From contig NZ_CP150484.1 in the NCBI RefSeq assembly GCF_037997115.1, forward strand, positions 4,216,103 to 4,274,103: a DNA stretch of 58,001 bases, given 5' to 3'. The translations under genes and the position numbers were made by a program. The DNA comes from Amycolatopsis coloradensis (GTDB lineage: Bacteria; Actinomycetota; Actinomycetes; Mycobacteriales; Pseudonocardiaceae). Below are positions 17,220 to 25,431 of this stretch, in pieces. Below the pieces are notes generated by a model. That model did no database searches. It saw only the letters and a list, made by a program, of their open reading frames with translations, and had not been told where the DNA came from. The first letter of the stretch is position 1, and every line of letters starts with the position of its first letter.

Positions 17220-18325
17220 CGTCCTACTTCCTGCCGCGCGACCTGCATCCGGCCGCGTGGTGGGTGTGGGCTCTGGGACTCGCCGTCGCGGCGACCCGCA
17301 CGACGAACCCGTGGCTGCTGCTGACCATCGTGGCGGTCGCGGGGTACGTCGTCGTGGCCCGGCGCGGTGAGGCGCCGTGGGCGCTGGCGTTCCGGCTCTA
17401 CCTGTACCTCGGCGCGTTCATCGTCGCGATCCGCGTGTTCTTCCGCGTCGTGTTCGGCGGCGCCGAGGGATCCACGATCATCCTTCGGCTGCCCGAGATC
17501 CCGCTGCCGGAATGGGCGGCGGGTATCCGGCTCTTCGGTGACGTGTCCGCGGAGTCGTTGCTTGGCGGGCTTTACGACGGGATGCGGCTGGCCGCGATGG
17601 TGATCTGCCTCGGCGCGGCCAACGCGCTCGCGAACCCGAAACGGCTGCTCAAGGCGATGCCGCCGGCGTTGTACGAGGTGGGCACGGCGGTGATCGTCGC
17701 GCTGTCGGTGTTCCCGCAGCTGGCCGAAAGCGTGCTGCGGGTCCGGCGGGCCCGCAAACTGCGCGGCGGTTCGGGCAAGAAGAAGATGAAGGCGCTCCAT
17801 ACCGTCCTCATCCCGGTGCTGGAGGACGCGCTTTCACGCTCACTGCAACTGGCCGCGTCGATGGACTCGCGCGGTTACGGCCGTGCGGGACTGGTCGAGG
17901 CGCGGACCAGGCTGATCACGGGAACGCTGATGATCGCCGGCCTGCTCGGTGTCTGCGTCGGCGTTTACGCCACTTTGGACGGTTCCACGCCCCGATACCT
18001 CGCCGCGCCGGTCCTTGCCTCGGGAGTCGTGATCGGGCTGATCGGCTTCCGGTCGGCGGGCAAGCGGGTCCGGCGCACGCGTTACCGGCCCGATCGCTGG
18101 CACCTGCCGGAGATCGTCGTCGCCGTCAGCGGCATCGGGGTCGCGGTGACCCTGTTCGTGACCTCCTGCGTGAACCCGATGAACATGAACCCGTCCCTGA
18201 TCGACCTGTCCTGGCCGGCGCTGTCCTGGGGGCCGTTGGTCGGGGTGCTGCTCGGTGTGGTGCCCGCGTTCCTGACCCCGGCCCCCGAACCTCCCTATGC
18301 CGCACTAGAAGAAGCGCACACATGA
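17216..18325 (+). CDS. ecfT: ECF transporter transmembrane (T) component
   Basis: A 369-aa polytopic protein of the EcfT/CbiQ family with about 6-7 hydrophobic segments. The coupling-helix region shows ALSVFPQLAESVLRVRRARKLRGG and, further on, AASMDSRGYGR, matching the two A-R-G-type motifs by which EcfT contacts the ATPases. It is longer than most EcfT (about 260 aa), with extra C-terminal helices. It overlaps its neighbours by 4 nt on both sides. Partner of the fused ATPase and the S component that follow; cobalamin is the inferred cargo from the riboswitch. Confidence 0.92.
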   Translation: MTSYFLPRDLHPAAWWVWALGLAVAATRTTNPWLLLTIVAVAGYVVVARRGEAPWALAFRLYLYLGAFIVAIRVFFRVVFGGAEGSTIILRLPEIPLPEWAAGIRLFGDVSAESLLGGLYDGMRLAAMVICLGAANALANPKRLLKAMPPALYEVGTAVIVALSVFPQLAESVLRVRRARKLRGGSGKKKMKALHTVLIPVLEDALSRSLQLAASMDSRGYGRAGLVEARTRLITGTLMIAGLLGVCVGVYATLDGSTPRYLAAPVLASGVVIGLIGFRSAGKRVRRTRYRPDRWHLPEIVVAVSGIGVAVTLFVTSCVNPMNMNPSLIDLSWPALSWGPLVGVLLGVVPAFLTPAPEPPYAALEEAHT

Positions 18326-19917
18326 TCGAACTCGACCACGTCTCCTTCACCTATCACGGCCGCACCGAACCGGTGCTGTCCGACGTGACGCTGTCCATCG
18401 GCGAGGGCGAACTCGTGCTGTTCGCGGGCCAGACGGGGGCGGGCAAGTCGACGCTGCTCGGCACGATCAACGGTCTCGTCCCGCATTTCACCGGCGGCCA
18501 CCTCGAGGGCACGGTGTCCGTCGACGGCGTGACGACGCGGTCCCGGCCGCCGCGCGAGTTCGCGCATCTCGTCGGCGTCGTCGGGCAGGACCCGCTCGCG
18601 GGCTTCGTCACCGACACGGTCGAGGACGAGCTCGCGTACGGCATGGAGCAACTCGGCCTGAGCCCGCAGGTGATGCGGCGCCGGGTGGAAGAGACCCTCG
18701 ATCTCCTCGGTATCGCGGAACTGCGCAGGCGCGCGCTGCGGACGCTGTCCGGCGGGCAGCAGCAGCGGGTGGCCATCGGTTCGGTGCTGACGACGCATCC
18801 CAAGGTGCTGGTGCTGGACGAGCCGACGTCCGCGCTGGACCCGACCGCGGCCGAGGAAGTGCTCGCGACGCTGGCCAGGCTGGTGGAGGACCTCGGCACG
18901 ACGGTGCTGATGGCCGAGCACCGGATGGAACGCGTGATCCCGTTCGCGGACCGGATGATCCACGTCCCGGGCAGCGGCGGAGTGGTCGACGGGACACCGC
19001 CGGAAGTGTTGAAGGACATGCCGATCGCGCCGCCGATCGTCCACTTGGGACGGTTGGCTGGCTGGGATCCGCTGCCGATGTCGGTGCGTGACGCCCGGCG
19101 GCGCGCTTCGTCGCTGACCCTCGGGACGCCCGCCGCGCGGAGCGCCACCGTCGGCGAAGAAGTGCTGACCGCGTCCGGCGTGGTCGTTCGGTACGGGCCG
19201 AAGGTCGCGGTGCGGGAGGTCGATCTGTCCCTGCGCGCCGGCGAGGTGCTGGCGATGATGGGCCGCAACGGCTCCGGCAAGTCGTCGCTGCTGTGGGCGG
19301 TGCAGGGCTCCGGACCTCGGCAGGGCGGCAAGGTCACCGTCGAAGGCAAAGATCCGAAGACGCTGAGCAGCGCCGAGGCCCGCGCGCTCGTCGGCATGGT
19401 GCCGCAGACCGCGAGCGACCTGCTGTACCTGCAGACGGTCGCCGCCGAATGCGAAGCCGCCGACGCGGAATCGGCCGCGGAGCCGGGGCATTGCCGGGGC
19501 CTGCTCGACAGGCTCGCTCCGGGCATCGATCCCGCGTCCCATCCGCGTGACCTGTCGGAGGGCCAGCGTCTCGCGCTGGTGCTCGCCGTGCAGCTGTCGG
19601 CCGCCCCGCGGATCATGCTGCTGGACGAACCGACCCGCGGCCTCGACTACACCGCGAAGGCGGCGCTGGCGCAGATGATCGCTGCGCTGACTGCCGAGGG
19701 CAAGGCGATCGTCGTGGCCACCCACGACGTCGAGTTCGTCGCGACGATCGCGCACCGGGTGATCGTGATGGCCGAGGGCGAGGTCGTCTCCGACGGCCCG
19801 ACCGGCGAGGTGCTCGGCGGTTCTCCGGCCTTCGCTACGCAGATCGCGAAGATCCTCGGCGAGCCTTGGCTCACCGTCGAAGAGGTCCGGTCGGCGCTTC
19901 CGCGGGAAGTCCCGTGA
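18322..19917 (+). CDS. ECF transporter fused ATPase (A-A')
   Basis: A 531-aa fusion of two ABC ATPases. The first half has Walker A GQTGAGKST, signature LSGGQQQRV and Walker B VLVLDEPTSALDP. The second has GRNGSGKSS, a variant signature LSEGQRLAL and IMLLDEPTRGLDY. Both have the D-loop and switch His (MAEHRMERV, VATHDVEFV). It powers the T/S membrane complex from the cytosol. Fused A units are common in actinobacterial ECF systems. It overlaps ecfT (ATGA) and the S gene (GTGA). Confidence 0.94.
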   Translation: MIELDHVSFTYHGRTEPVLSDVTLSIGEGELVLFAGQTGAGKSTLLGTINGLVPHFTGGHLEGTVSVDGVTTRSRPPREFAHLVGVVGQDPLAGFVTDTVEDELAYGMEQLGLSPQVMRRRVEETLDLLGIAELRRRALRTLSGGQQQRVAIGSVLTTHPKVLVLDEPTSALDPTAAEEVLATLARLVEDLGTTVLMAEHRMERVIPFADRMIHVPGSGGVVDGTPPEVLKDMPIAPPIVHLGRLAGWDPLPMSVRDARRRASSLTLGTPAARSATVGEEVLTASGVVVRYGPKVAVREVDLSLRAGEVLAMMGRNGSGKSSLLWAVQGSGPRQGGKVTVEGKDPKTLSSAEARALVGMVPQTASDLLYLQTVAAECEAADAESAAEPGHCRGLLDRLAPGIDPASHPRDLSEGQRLALVLAVQLSAAPRIMLLDEPTRGLDYTAKAALAQMIAALTAEGKAIVVATHDVEFVATIAHRVIVMAEGEVVSDGPTGEVLGGSPAFATQIAKILGEPWLTVEEVRSALPREVP

Positions 19918-20792
19918 CCACGACGGCCCCCGCGGTCCGGCTCGGCCCGCGCTCGGCGACCGTGCTCGGCCTCGCGTCGCTCGCGGGGCTGATGATGTTC
20001 GTCTGGCCGCTCCTGGTCCGCGTCGAGCCGCAGTCGATGCAGCACGGCCCGGACGCGCCGTTCGTGTTCATCGGGATCCTGCCGATCCTGATCGTCATCG
20101 TGCTGGCCGAGATGTCCGAAGGGGGCATGGATTCCAAGGCCCTCGCGATGCTCGGCGTCCTTTCCGCGGTGAACGCCGCCCTGCGCCCCCTCGGCGCGGG
20201 GACCGCGGGCATCGAAGCCGTGTTCTTCCTGCTGGTGCTGGCCGGGCGAGTGCTCGGTCCCGGTTTCGGTTTCGTGCTGGGCTGCACGTCGATGTTCGCT
20301 TCGGCGTTGCTGACCGCCGGGGTGGGACCGTGGCTGCCGTTCCAGATGATGTGCTCGGCGTGGATCGGGATGGGCGCGGGACTGCTGCCGCGCCGCGTCA
20401 CCGGCAAAGCCGAGATCGCGATGCTGGTGGGCTACGGAATCCTCGTGGCGTACGTCTTCGGACTCCTGATGAACCTGTGGTTCTGGCCGTTCATCACCGA
20501 CGCCGAAGTGCCGTACCACGACGGGCACATCTCCTACGTGCCCGGCGCCCCGCTGCTGGAGAACCTGCACCGGTTCGCCGTGTTCACCCTGCTGACCTCG
20601 ACGGCGGGCTGGGACACAGGCCGCGCGATCACGAACGCGGTGGCGATCCTGGTGCTGGGGCCCGCCGTGCTCGCGACGTTGCGCCGGGCTTCGAGGAAGG
20701 CTTCCTTCGGTGTGCTTCCCTCGTTCAGCGAGCCTGTTTCCGGCGCAGGACTTGGAAGGACACGGCGAACGCCACCCCCACGGCCACGATGA
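19914..20792 (+). CDS. ECF transporter substrate-binding S component, predicted cobalamin-specific
   Basis: A 292-aa membrane protein with about 6-7 helices and the S-component style motif GAGTAGIEAVFFLLVLAGRVLG, where small residues allow contact with EcfT. The GTG overlaps the stop of the ATPase gene. It ends with a basic proline-rich tail of about 30 residues that runs 68 nt into the convergent gene at 20725; the tail may be a frame run-on without function. Specificity for cobalamin is assigned from the riboswitch and not from residues. Confidence 0.85.
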   Translation: MTTTAPAVRLGPRSATVLGLASLAGLMMFVWPLLVRVEPQSMQHGPDAPFVFIGILPILIVIVLAEMSEGGMDSKALAMLGVLSAVNAALRPLGAGTAGIEAVFFLLVLAGRVLGPGFGFVLGCTSMFASALLTAGVGPWLPFQMMCSAWIGMGAGLLPRRVTGKAEIAMLVGYGILVAYVFGLLMNLWFWPFITDAEVPYHDGHISYVPGAPLLENLHRFAVFTLLTSTAGWDTGRAITNAVAILVLGPAVLATLRRASRKASFGVLPSFSEPVSGAGLGRTRRTPPPRPR

Positions 20793-21081
20793 TCGCGGCG
20801 AAGACGGGATGCATGTCCTTGGACAGGCTCTGCGCGCGTTCGGGGCCGATCGCCCAGAGCGCCAAGGGCGTGGCGTAGGCCGCGGTGAGGGCGATCGCGC
20901 CCCATCGGAGCGCCTTGAGCCGGGTGTCGCGCAGAGTGCCGATCAGGACGAGGGCGACCGGGACGACGGCGAGCATCGCGAACTGGCCGACGATCATGAC
21001 CGGCACGGCCCAGGCCGAGACGAGGACGGTACGCGGCGCGGGGCGGACGGTGGTTTCGCGGTCGAGCGTGTGGGTGGACAT
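20725..21081 (-). CDS. Small membrane protein, unknown function
   Basis: A 118-aa protein with three predicted membrane helices (about 20-48, 58-80, 90-110), the last followed by a basic RRKQAR end. Starts at ATG with GGAGGAACC upstream. I do not recognise the family. It lies just downstream of the SRPBCC pseudogene on the same strand (26-nt gap) and converges with the S-component gene, overlapping its 3' end. Confidence 0.75.
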   Translation of the reverse strand: MSTHTLDRETTVRPAPRTVLVSAWAVPVMIVGQFAMLAVVPVALVLIGTLRDTRLKALRWGAIALTAAYATPLALWAIGPERAQSLSKDMHPVFAAIIVAVGVAFAVSFQVLRRKQAR

Positions 21082-21107
21082 CGGTTCCTCCGGGTCGCGA
21101 AATGCGG

Positions 21108-21511
21108 TCAGCAGGGGGATTCGGTGGTGGCTTTGAGGTCCTTCAGCCAGGCTTCGAGGCCCCAGCCGAGGTATTGCGTCGCCGTGGGTACGTCGGCCTC
21201 CACCTGGGCCCCTGCCCAGTTCTCCTCGGTGCGGACCAGCACGCCGCCCTTGACCTCGGTGAAGGTCCAGACGTGGGCGCCGTTGTCGATGCCGAGGCCC
21301 TCGCCGACCGCGGGCCCGCTCCAGCGGAATCGCGAGTTCTCGCGGAGCGGGCCTCGGTCCGGTAGTGGATCGGAGCCTTCGTGTCGATGGTCTTGCCCTG
21401 GCACGAAAGCGCGGCGGGGGAGGTGGTGGCGGCCTGTGCGGGTGTCACGGCGGCGCCGAGCAGGCCGAACGCCAGGGGAAGCGCCAGGGCGGCGGTGCGA
21501 CGGAGGGTCAT
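21108..21511 (-). pseudogene. Decayed secreted SRPBCC-domain protein
   Basis: From the ATG at 21511 one frame gives a clear signal peptide (AALALPLAFGLLGAAVTPAQA) and the domain start IDTKAPIHYRTE. The matching C-terminal half is in another frame: GPLRENSRFRWSGPAVGEGL, then VWTFTEVKGGVLVRTEENW and YLGWGLEAWLKDLK. SRPBCC proteins of this kind normally have a long stretch between these parts (a polyketide-cyclase-like barrel), so two internal pieces, after IHYRTE and after RFRW, appear to be lost. The TetR gene on the other side was probably its regulator. Confidence 0.75.
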
Positions 21512-21542
21512 GCGAACCCCTTGTTAGCAGCAATTGCGATAG

Positions 21543-21597
21543 TTAGAAGCTATAACCACGTCGAGTGAGTGTCAATAGGGAAAGTGATAGCCTCTAA
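21543..21597. promoter_or_regulatory. Candidate TetR operator pair
   Basis: Half-sites TTAGAAGCTAT (21543-21553) and ATAGCCTCTAA (21587-21597) are inverted with one mismatch, in the 111-bp AT-rich gap between the divergent SRPBCC pseudogene and the TetR gene. Each copy is also near-palindromic (ATAG...CTAT). Typical layout for an autoregulated TetR pair. Confidence 0.5.
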
Positions 21598-21622
21598 CTG
21601 AACGAGCCTGGAAGGAGTCGCC

Positions 21623-22264
21623 GTGAAGACCTCGCGTGAGCGGTACCGGGTCCAGGTGTGCGACGAGATCAAGCGGTACGCGTGGGAGCAGCTGGGCACG
21701 ACCGGCCTCTCCGCGCTGTCCCTCAATGGGATCGCCAAACACGTGGGCATGAGCGGACCCGCGCTGTACCGGTACTTCCCCAGTCGCGACGACCTGATCA
21801 CGGACCTCGTCCGTGACGCCTATCGAAGCCTCGCCGACGTCGTCCGGGCGGCGGCTGAAGCCGGTGGCGTGACCGAAGTCGCCTACGCGATCAGGAAATG
21901 GGCGCTGGCGGATCCGCAGCGATACCTGTTCGTCTACGGAACGCCGATCTCCGATTATCGCGCGCCCGGCGACACCACGGAGATCTCGAACGAGATCATG
22001 GCCGTGCTGCTCAGGGTGCACGCGACGGCTCCGGATGACGGGCGGCTGACGGCGTTCGACGGCCATCTCGACGAGCATCGCGAGTGGGCGGGCGGGCTGC
22101 CGGTGTCCGCGGCGGTACTCCGGCGTGCTGTGACGTTCTGGACCCGGATCCACGGCGTCCTGTCTCTGGAGCTGGCCGGGCATTTCGCCGGTATGGGGTT
22201 CGATCCCGGCAGGCTGTTCGCCGCCGAACTCGAGCAATTGTCCACAAAGGACAATTCCCGCTGA
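21623..22264 (+). CDS. TetR-family transcriptional regulator
   Basis: A 213-aa protein with an N-terminal TetR HTH (about 27-52: LSLNGIAKHVGMSGPALYRYFPSRDDL). The C-terminal domain resembles the WHG group (KWALADPQRYLFVYGTPISDY and, later, TRIHGVLSLELAGHF). GTG start with GGAAGGAG 8 nt upstream. Divergent from the decayed SRPBCC gene, with a paired dyad between them that may be its operator. If the partner is dead, the regulator may now control only itself or distant genes. Confidence 0.92.
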   Translation: MKTSRERYRVQVCDEIKRYAWEQLGTTGLSALSLNGIAKHVGMSGPALYRYFPSRDDLITDLVRDAYRSLADVVRAAAEAGGVTEVAYAIRKWALADPQRYLFVYGTPISDYRAPGDTTEISNEIMAVLLRVHATAPDDGRLTAFDGHLDEHREWAGGLPVSAAVLRRAVTFWTRIHGVLSLELAGHFAGMGFDPGRLFAAELEQLSTKDNSR

Positions 22265-22300
22265 GCGGGGCATCGCCGCCCGCTGTGCTAACTTTCGGGG

Positions 22301-22921
22301 ATGCGCAAAGGATCCAGGGTTCCTTTCGGTCGTACGCTCGCGGTGATCGCGTCGGTGCTTCTGTCCTTGCTGATCGGCCCGGGGGCCGTCGCGAACGCCT
22401 CCGGCGGGCACGGCTGTGAATGCGCCACCCCGTCGATCGACCGGTTGCAGCACTGGCTCGCCTCCGGTGAGGGCACCACGGTGCCGCCGACCGGCAGCCT
22501 GCTCGTCCGCGAACGCGGCGGTTACGCGGCCAAAGTGACTTTCCTCAACGCGGAATGGCACGTGGTCGTCGTCTGGCTGGGGAATCGGTTCGAAGCGCAA
22601 GCCGATCTCTCGAAATCCGCCGGTTTCTGGATGACCTACAGCGCGACCGACGACCTCTACGTCCAGTTGCGTCCAGCCTCGCAGTGGAGCGGCGGGAACA
22701 AATGGCTCACGAAGGTGCCGTCGACCGGCGGGAAGAGGGTGAAGAAGTTCTTCAGCTTCAAGCCCGAGGCTTGGACGACGCTGCCCGAGCTGGGGACGCC
22801 CGGCCACTCCTTCGCCTCGGCGCTGACCGAGGCGCGAGGCCTGGTCTTCGTCGGCAAAACCCCGAACGAACTCGATTTCCGCGGCCTCTCGATCGATCGC
22901 TACCGGCCGCCCTGTCTCTGA
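22301..22921 (+). CDS. Secreted protein of unknown function
   Basis: A 206-aa protein with a signal peptide (about 1-33, ending VANAS) and then a Cys pair in GCECA plus a C-terminal Cys. The mature sequence is rich in beta-strands and Trp (AEWHVVVVWLGNRFEAQADL, GFWMTYSATDDLYVQLRP, DFRGLSIDRYRP), suggestive of a jelly-roll binding domain. I do not recognise a family and see no catalytic motif. It lies alone, 36 bp after the TetR gene, on the same strand. Confidence 0.75.
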   Translation: MRKGSRVPFGRTLAVIASVLLSLLIGPGAVANASGGHGCECATPSIDRLQHWLASGEGTTVPPTGSLLVRERGGYAAKVTFLNAEWHVVVVWLGNRFEAQADLSKSAGFWMTYSATDDLYVQLRPASQWSGGNKWLTKVPSTGGKRVKKFFSFKPEAWTTLPELGTPGHSFASALTEARGLVFVGKTPNELDFRGLSIDRYRPPCL

Positions 22922-23035
22922 CCACTCCTCGGTATTCACCTGTCCGGAGCCGGCGATGTCGCACACCGTGCCCGTTTTGTCCTGTACGGTGAACATTCAG
23001 CCGCCTGCGCACGACCGATCCGAGGAGTACCCCTG

Positions 23036-23332
23036 ATGAGCCTGTTCGACTCGCTGAAGGAAAAGGCCGCCGAGCTTCTCGGTGGCGCGGGCGACAAGGT
23101 CAGCGAACTGACCGGCGTCGACCTTTCCGGTGCCGCCGACCAGGTCGCCCAGTCCGCCGGCGGACTGGCCGAGACCGGCCAGGGGCTCGCCGAGAGCGCC
23201 ACCACCGCGGGCCAGGACGCCGTCGACTCGGCCACTGCGGCCGGTCAAGGCGTCGTCGACTCCACCGGTGCCCTCGGCGACGCCGCCACCGGGCTGGCAG
23301 GCGACGTGATCGACCCGAACGCCCGGGGCTGA
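23036..23332 (+). CDS. Small Ala/Gly-rich amphipathic helical protein
   Basis: A 98-aa protein without signal peptide. After MSLFDSLKEKAAELLGGAGDK it repeats A/G-rich amphipathic helical stretches (VAQSAGGLAETGQGLAES, TTAGQDAVDSATAAGQGVVDS). The start resembles small actinobacterial Rv0909/antitoxin-like proteins, but no toxin partner is adjacent, so I leave the function open. ATG with GAGGAG upstream; isolated gene. Confidence 0.7.
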   Translation: MSLFDSLKEKAAELLGGAGDKVSELTGVDLSGAADQVAQSAGGLAETGQGLAESATTAGQDAVDSATAAGQGVVDSTGALGDAATGLAGDVIDPNARG

Positions 23333-23488
23333 CCGCCCCCGGTCTCCCCGGTATCCCGTGGATACCGGGGAGACCGTCATGTCGTGGTACCCCGTTCCGG
23401 CGTTCGGGTGCCGGGAAAAATGAGGCCCGCCCCGCCGTCGTTCGCCGCTAGTCTTGGCGAAACTGACTGATCTGCGGGGGAGCGGACC

Positions 23489-23722
23489 ATGGTCGGAATC
23501 TGGATAGCCCTCGGAATGCTCACCTTGGTGATCGGCGTCGCCGTCGTCACCGATCTGCGCGATCGGGGTCGGGGCGGGACGCGCGAGATCATGTTGCCGG
23601 GCTGGGCCTCGCGGCGTGCCGACTACACGGAGAACGACCTTGTCCACGGGCGCTGGACGGAAAAGCCGCCGCGTGAGCAGGACGAGGAGTTCCAGCGCAA
23701 ATACCGGGCGGGTGACGAATAG
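23489..23722 (+). CDS. Small single-pass membrane protein
   Basis: A 77-aa protein with one N-terminal helix (about 3-21, IWIALGMLTLVIGVAVVTDL) followed by a charged cytoplasmic tail (RDRGRGG, then EKPPREQDEEFQRKYRAG). GCGGGGGAGCGGACC precedes the ATG. Family not recognised. The 180 bp to the next gene show no feature I can support. Confidence 0.65.
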   Translation: MVGIWIALGMLTLVIGVAVVTDLRDRGRGGTREIMLPGWASRRADYTENDLVHGRWTEKPPREQDEEFQRKYRAGDE

Positions 23723-23902
23723 GGAGTCATGCCGGCCTTGTGTCGCGCACTCTCCGCGCTGCGGATTCCCGTGCCGGATTCGATTCTTTTCGTGAATTCC
23801 GCGGAAGGGGTTGGCGTCACACCAAAGGTGGTGACCCCGATCACAGGTGCCTCTCTCATCGTGAGAACATGAGGGTCAAGGTCGCCGGATCCCGGAGGGT
23901 GA

Positions 23903-24663
23903 ATGCTCCGCAGAATGCGTCGCTGGCTCGAATTGCTCAGTCTCGGCGGGTTGGCGGTGGTCGGCTTCGCGGTCGGGATCTCCGAACAGCTCGGCCTGCT
24001 GGACAAAGTGGCGCCGAAAGGCATCTCCACGCTGACGCTGATCATGGTCAGCGGTGTGGTCGTGGTGCTGCTCGTCGAGCTGACCCCGTTGCGCGCGCTG
24101 GAAGACATCCGCGATCGTCTCGCCGGCCTCGACATCGACACCATCGCCGCGAGCCGGCGCCGTTCGCACTACGGCGGCGTGGTCGAAGTGCACAAACGCT
24201 TTCCGGACGACGAGTTCGCGGCGCATATCGCGAAGGCCCAGCAGGTGACGATCCTGAACACCTGGATCCCCAACCTGCAACGCCTGGAAAAGGAACTGGA
24301 AGCCGCGATCGTCGACCGGCGCGCCCAAGTGCGCATCATGCTGCTGCACCCGAACTCGATGCTGGTGGGGCTACGGGAAGCGGCCGCCTGCACCGGCGGC
24401 TGGCGAAGCGTCAGGCCAACCTGAAGGTGCGAGTGTTCAACTCGCAGGCCTCGGTTTCGGTGTACCGGGCGGACGGGCGCTACCTGGTCAGCATGTTCCT
24501 GCACGGCCAGCTGGCGATCGATTCACCGCAGTTCGAGATCGAGGGCACGCACGACACCGTGCTCGGCGAACAGATCCAGCGCGAGCTCGACACGTTGTGG
24601 GACATCGGCCGCGACGTGGACCTCGGCGACTGGAACCGAAGCATCGACATGATCCGTTTCTGA
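23903..24663 (+). pseudogene. Membrane protein with PLD-like domain, single-base frameshift
   Basis: The first part (173 aa frame from 23903) has two hydrophobic segments (about 10-30 and 40-58) and then a phosphatidyltransferase/PLD-like stretch: SHYGGVVEVHKRFPDDEF, VTILNTWIPNLQRLEKELE, VRIMLLHPNSMLVGLRE. The expected continuation (LHRRLAKRQANLKVRVFN, then SVYRADGRYLVSMFLHG) is in another frame from about 24390 to 24663. Inserting one base near 24380-24390 in GAAGCGGCCGCC restores a single 253-aa protein. It is either a recent mutation or an assembly error. Fifteen nt separate it from the next gene. Confidence 0.7.
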
Positions 24664-24678
24664 GCAAGAGGTGTAGTG

Positions 24679-25392
24679 ATGCGCGAACTTGACGAGTTCG
24701 AAGACGGTTTGATCGAGCGGTTCCGGAATCACCCGGCGCTGCGTGGCGTCACCGAGCTCTCACCGGAGGACCTGCAGACCGTCCTGCTGCAGCGGCGTTT
24801 CCTGTCGCTGGCCTTCACCATGGCCTACGACCTGGCGATCGACCTGCTCACCGACGAACAGTCCAAGCGGATCGCCCGCGTCATCATCCGTGAGGAGTAC
24901 CCGGACAACGCGTCGCCCGGCAGCACTCCTTCACACCGCGAGGACATGATGACGGACATCCTCGCGCTGGGCGTCCCGCGGGAAGCGCTGGTGCGGTCGC
25001 GGAGGACCTTGGCCACGACGGCCTGCGTCGACACCACGATGGAGCTGATCGCCTCGGCGGGGGACTCGAAGCACTCCGACGTCGAACTGCTGACCATCCT
25101 GCGCTTCTGGGGCGAGGTGCTGGTCTCCGTCGAATACGGCGAACTGTGGCGCCGCATCGGTCCGGTGCTCGGCGACAAGTCCGTCTTCTATTACCCGCAC
25201 CATGTGCACGACGCGAAGTCCCGCCCGCTCGCCGCCGCGTCGCCGCTTTCGCTCACCCATTCCGATCAGCTCGGGCTGCGGCTCGTGCAGCTGATCGATT
25301 CGAGCGAGGCACAGGAGCGGTTCCGGGAGACGGAGCAGGCGGTCGTCGCGGTCAAGACGTCTTTCTACGACCAGTTCCTGCCCGTCTCGTGA
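24679..25392 (+). CDS. Haem-oxygenase-fold protein, possible diiron oxidase (DUF3865-like)
   Basis: A 237-aa all-helical protein. Spaced acidic and His residues (IREEYPDN about 72-79, SHREDMM about 86-92, FWGEVLVSVEYGELW, YYPHHVHDAK, THSDQLG) fit the metal-ligand pattern of haem-oxygenase-like diiron oxidases (HDO; DUF3865 group). The assignment is by eye. The ATG at 24679 is preferred (AAGAGG 7 nt upstream) over an in-frame GTG at 24676. It is probably co-transcribed with the PLD-like gene 15 nt upstream. Its stop lies inside a perfect terminator palindrome. Confidence 0.72.
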   Translation: MRELDEFEDGLIERFRNHPALRGVTELSPEDLQTVLLQRRFLSLAFTMAYDLAIDLLTDEQSKRIARVIIREEYPDNASPGSTPSHREDMMTDILALGVPREALVRSRRTLATTACVDTTMELIASAGDSKHSDVELLTILRFWGEVLVSVEYGELWRRIGPVLGDKSVFYYPHHVHDAKSRPLAAASPLSLTHSDQLGLRLVQLIDSSEAQERFRETEQAVVAVKTSFYDQFLPVS

Positions 25393-25431
25393 GTGGTAAG
25401 GACGGTTAGAACCGTCCTTACCACTCACGAG
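25386..25431. terminator. Perfect 22-bp palindrome between convergent genes
   Basis: CTCGTGAGTGGTAAGGACGG plus TT (25386-25407) and its exact reverse complement (25410-25431) are separated by 2 nt. The element begins within the last codons of the HDO-like gene and abuts the glutamyl-tRNA synthetase stop, so it can end transcripts from both sides. The GTGAGTGGTAAG family recurs at 30812-30859 and 54408-54450. Confidence 0.85.

Noticed and set aside
23036..23332. Toxin-antitoxin pair
   Set aside because: The small helical protein has no adjacent toxin-like gene; the next gene is a lone membrane protein 156 bp away.
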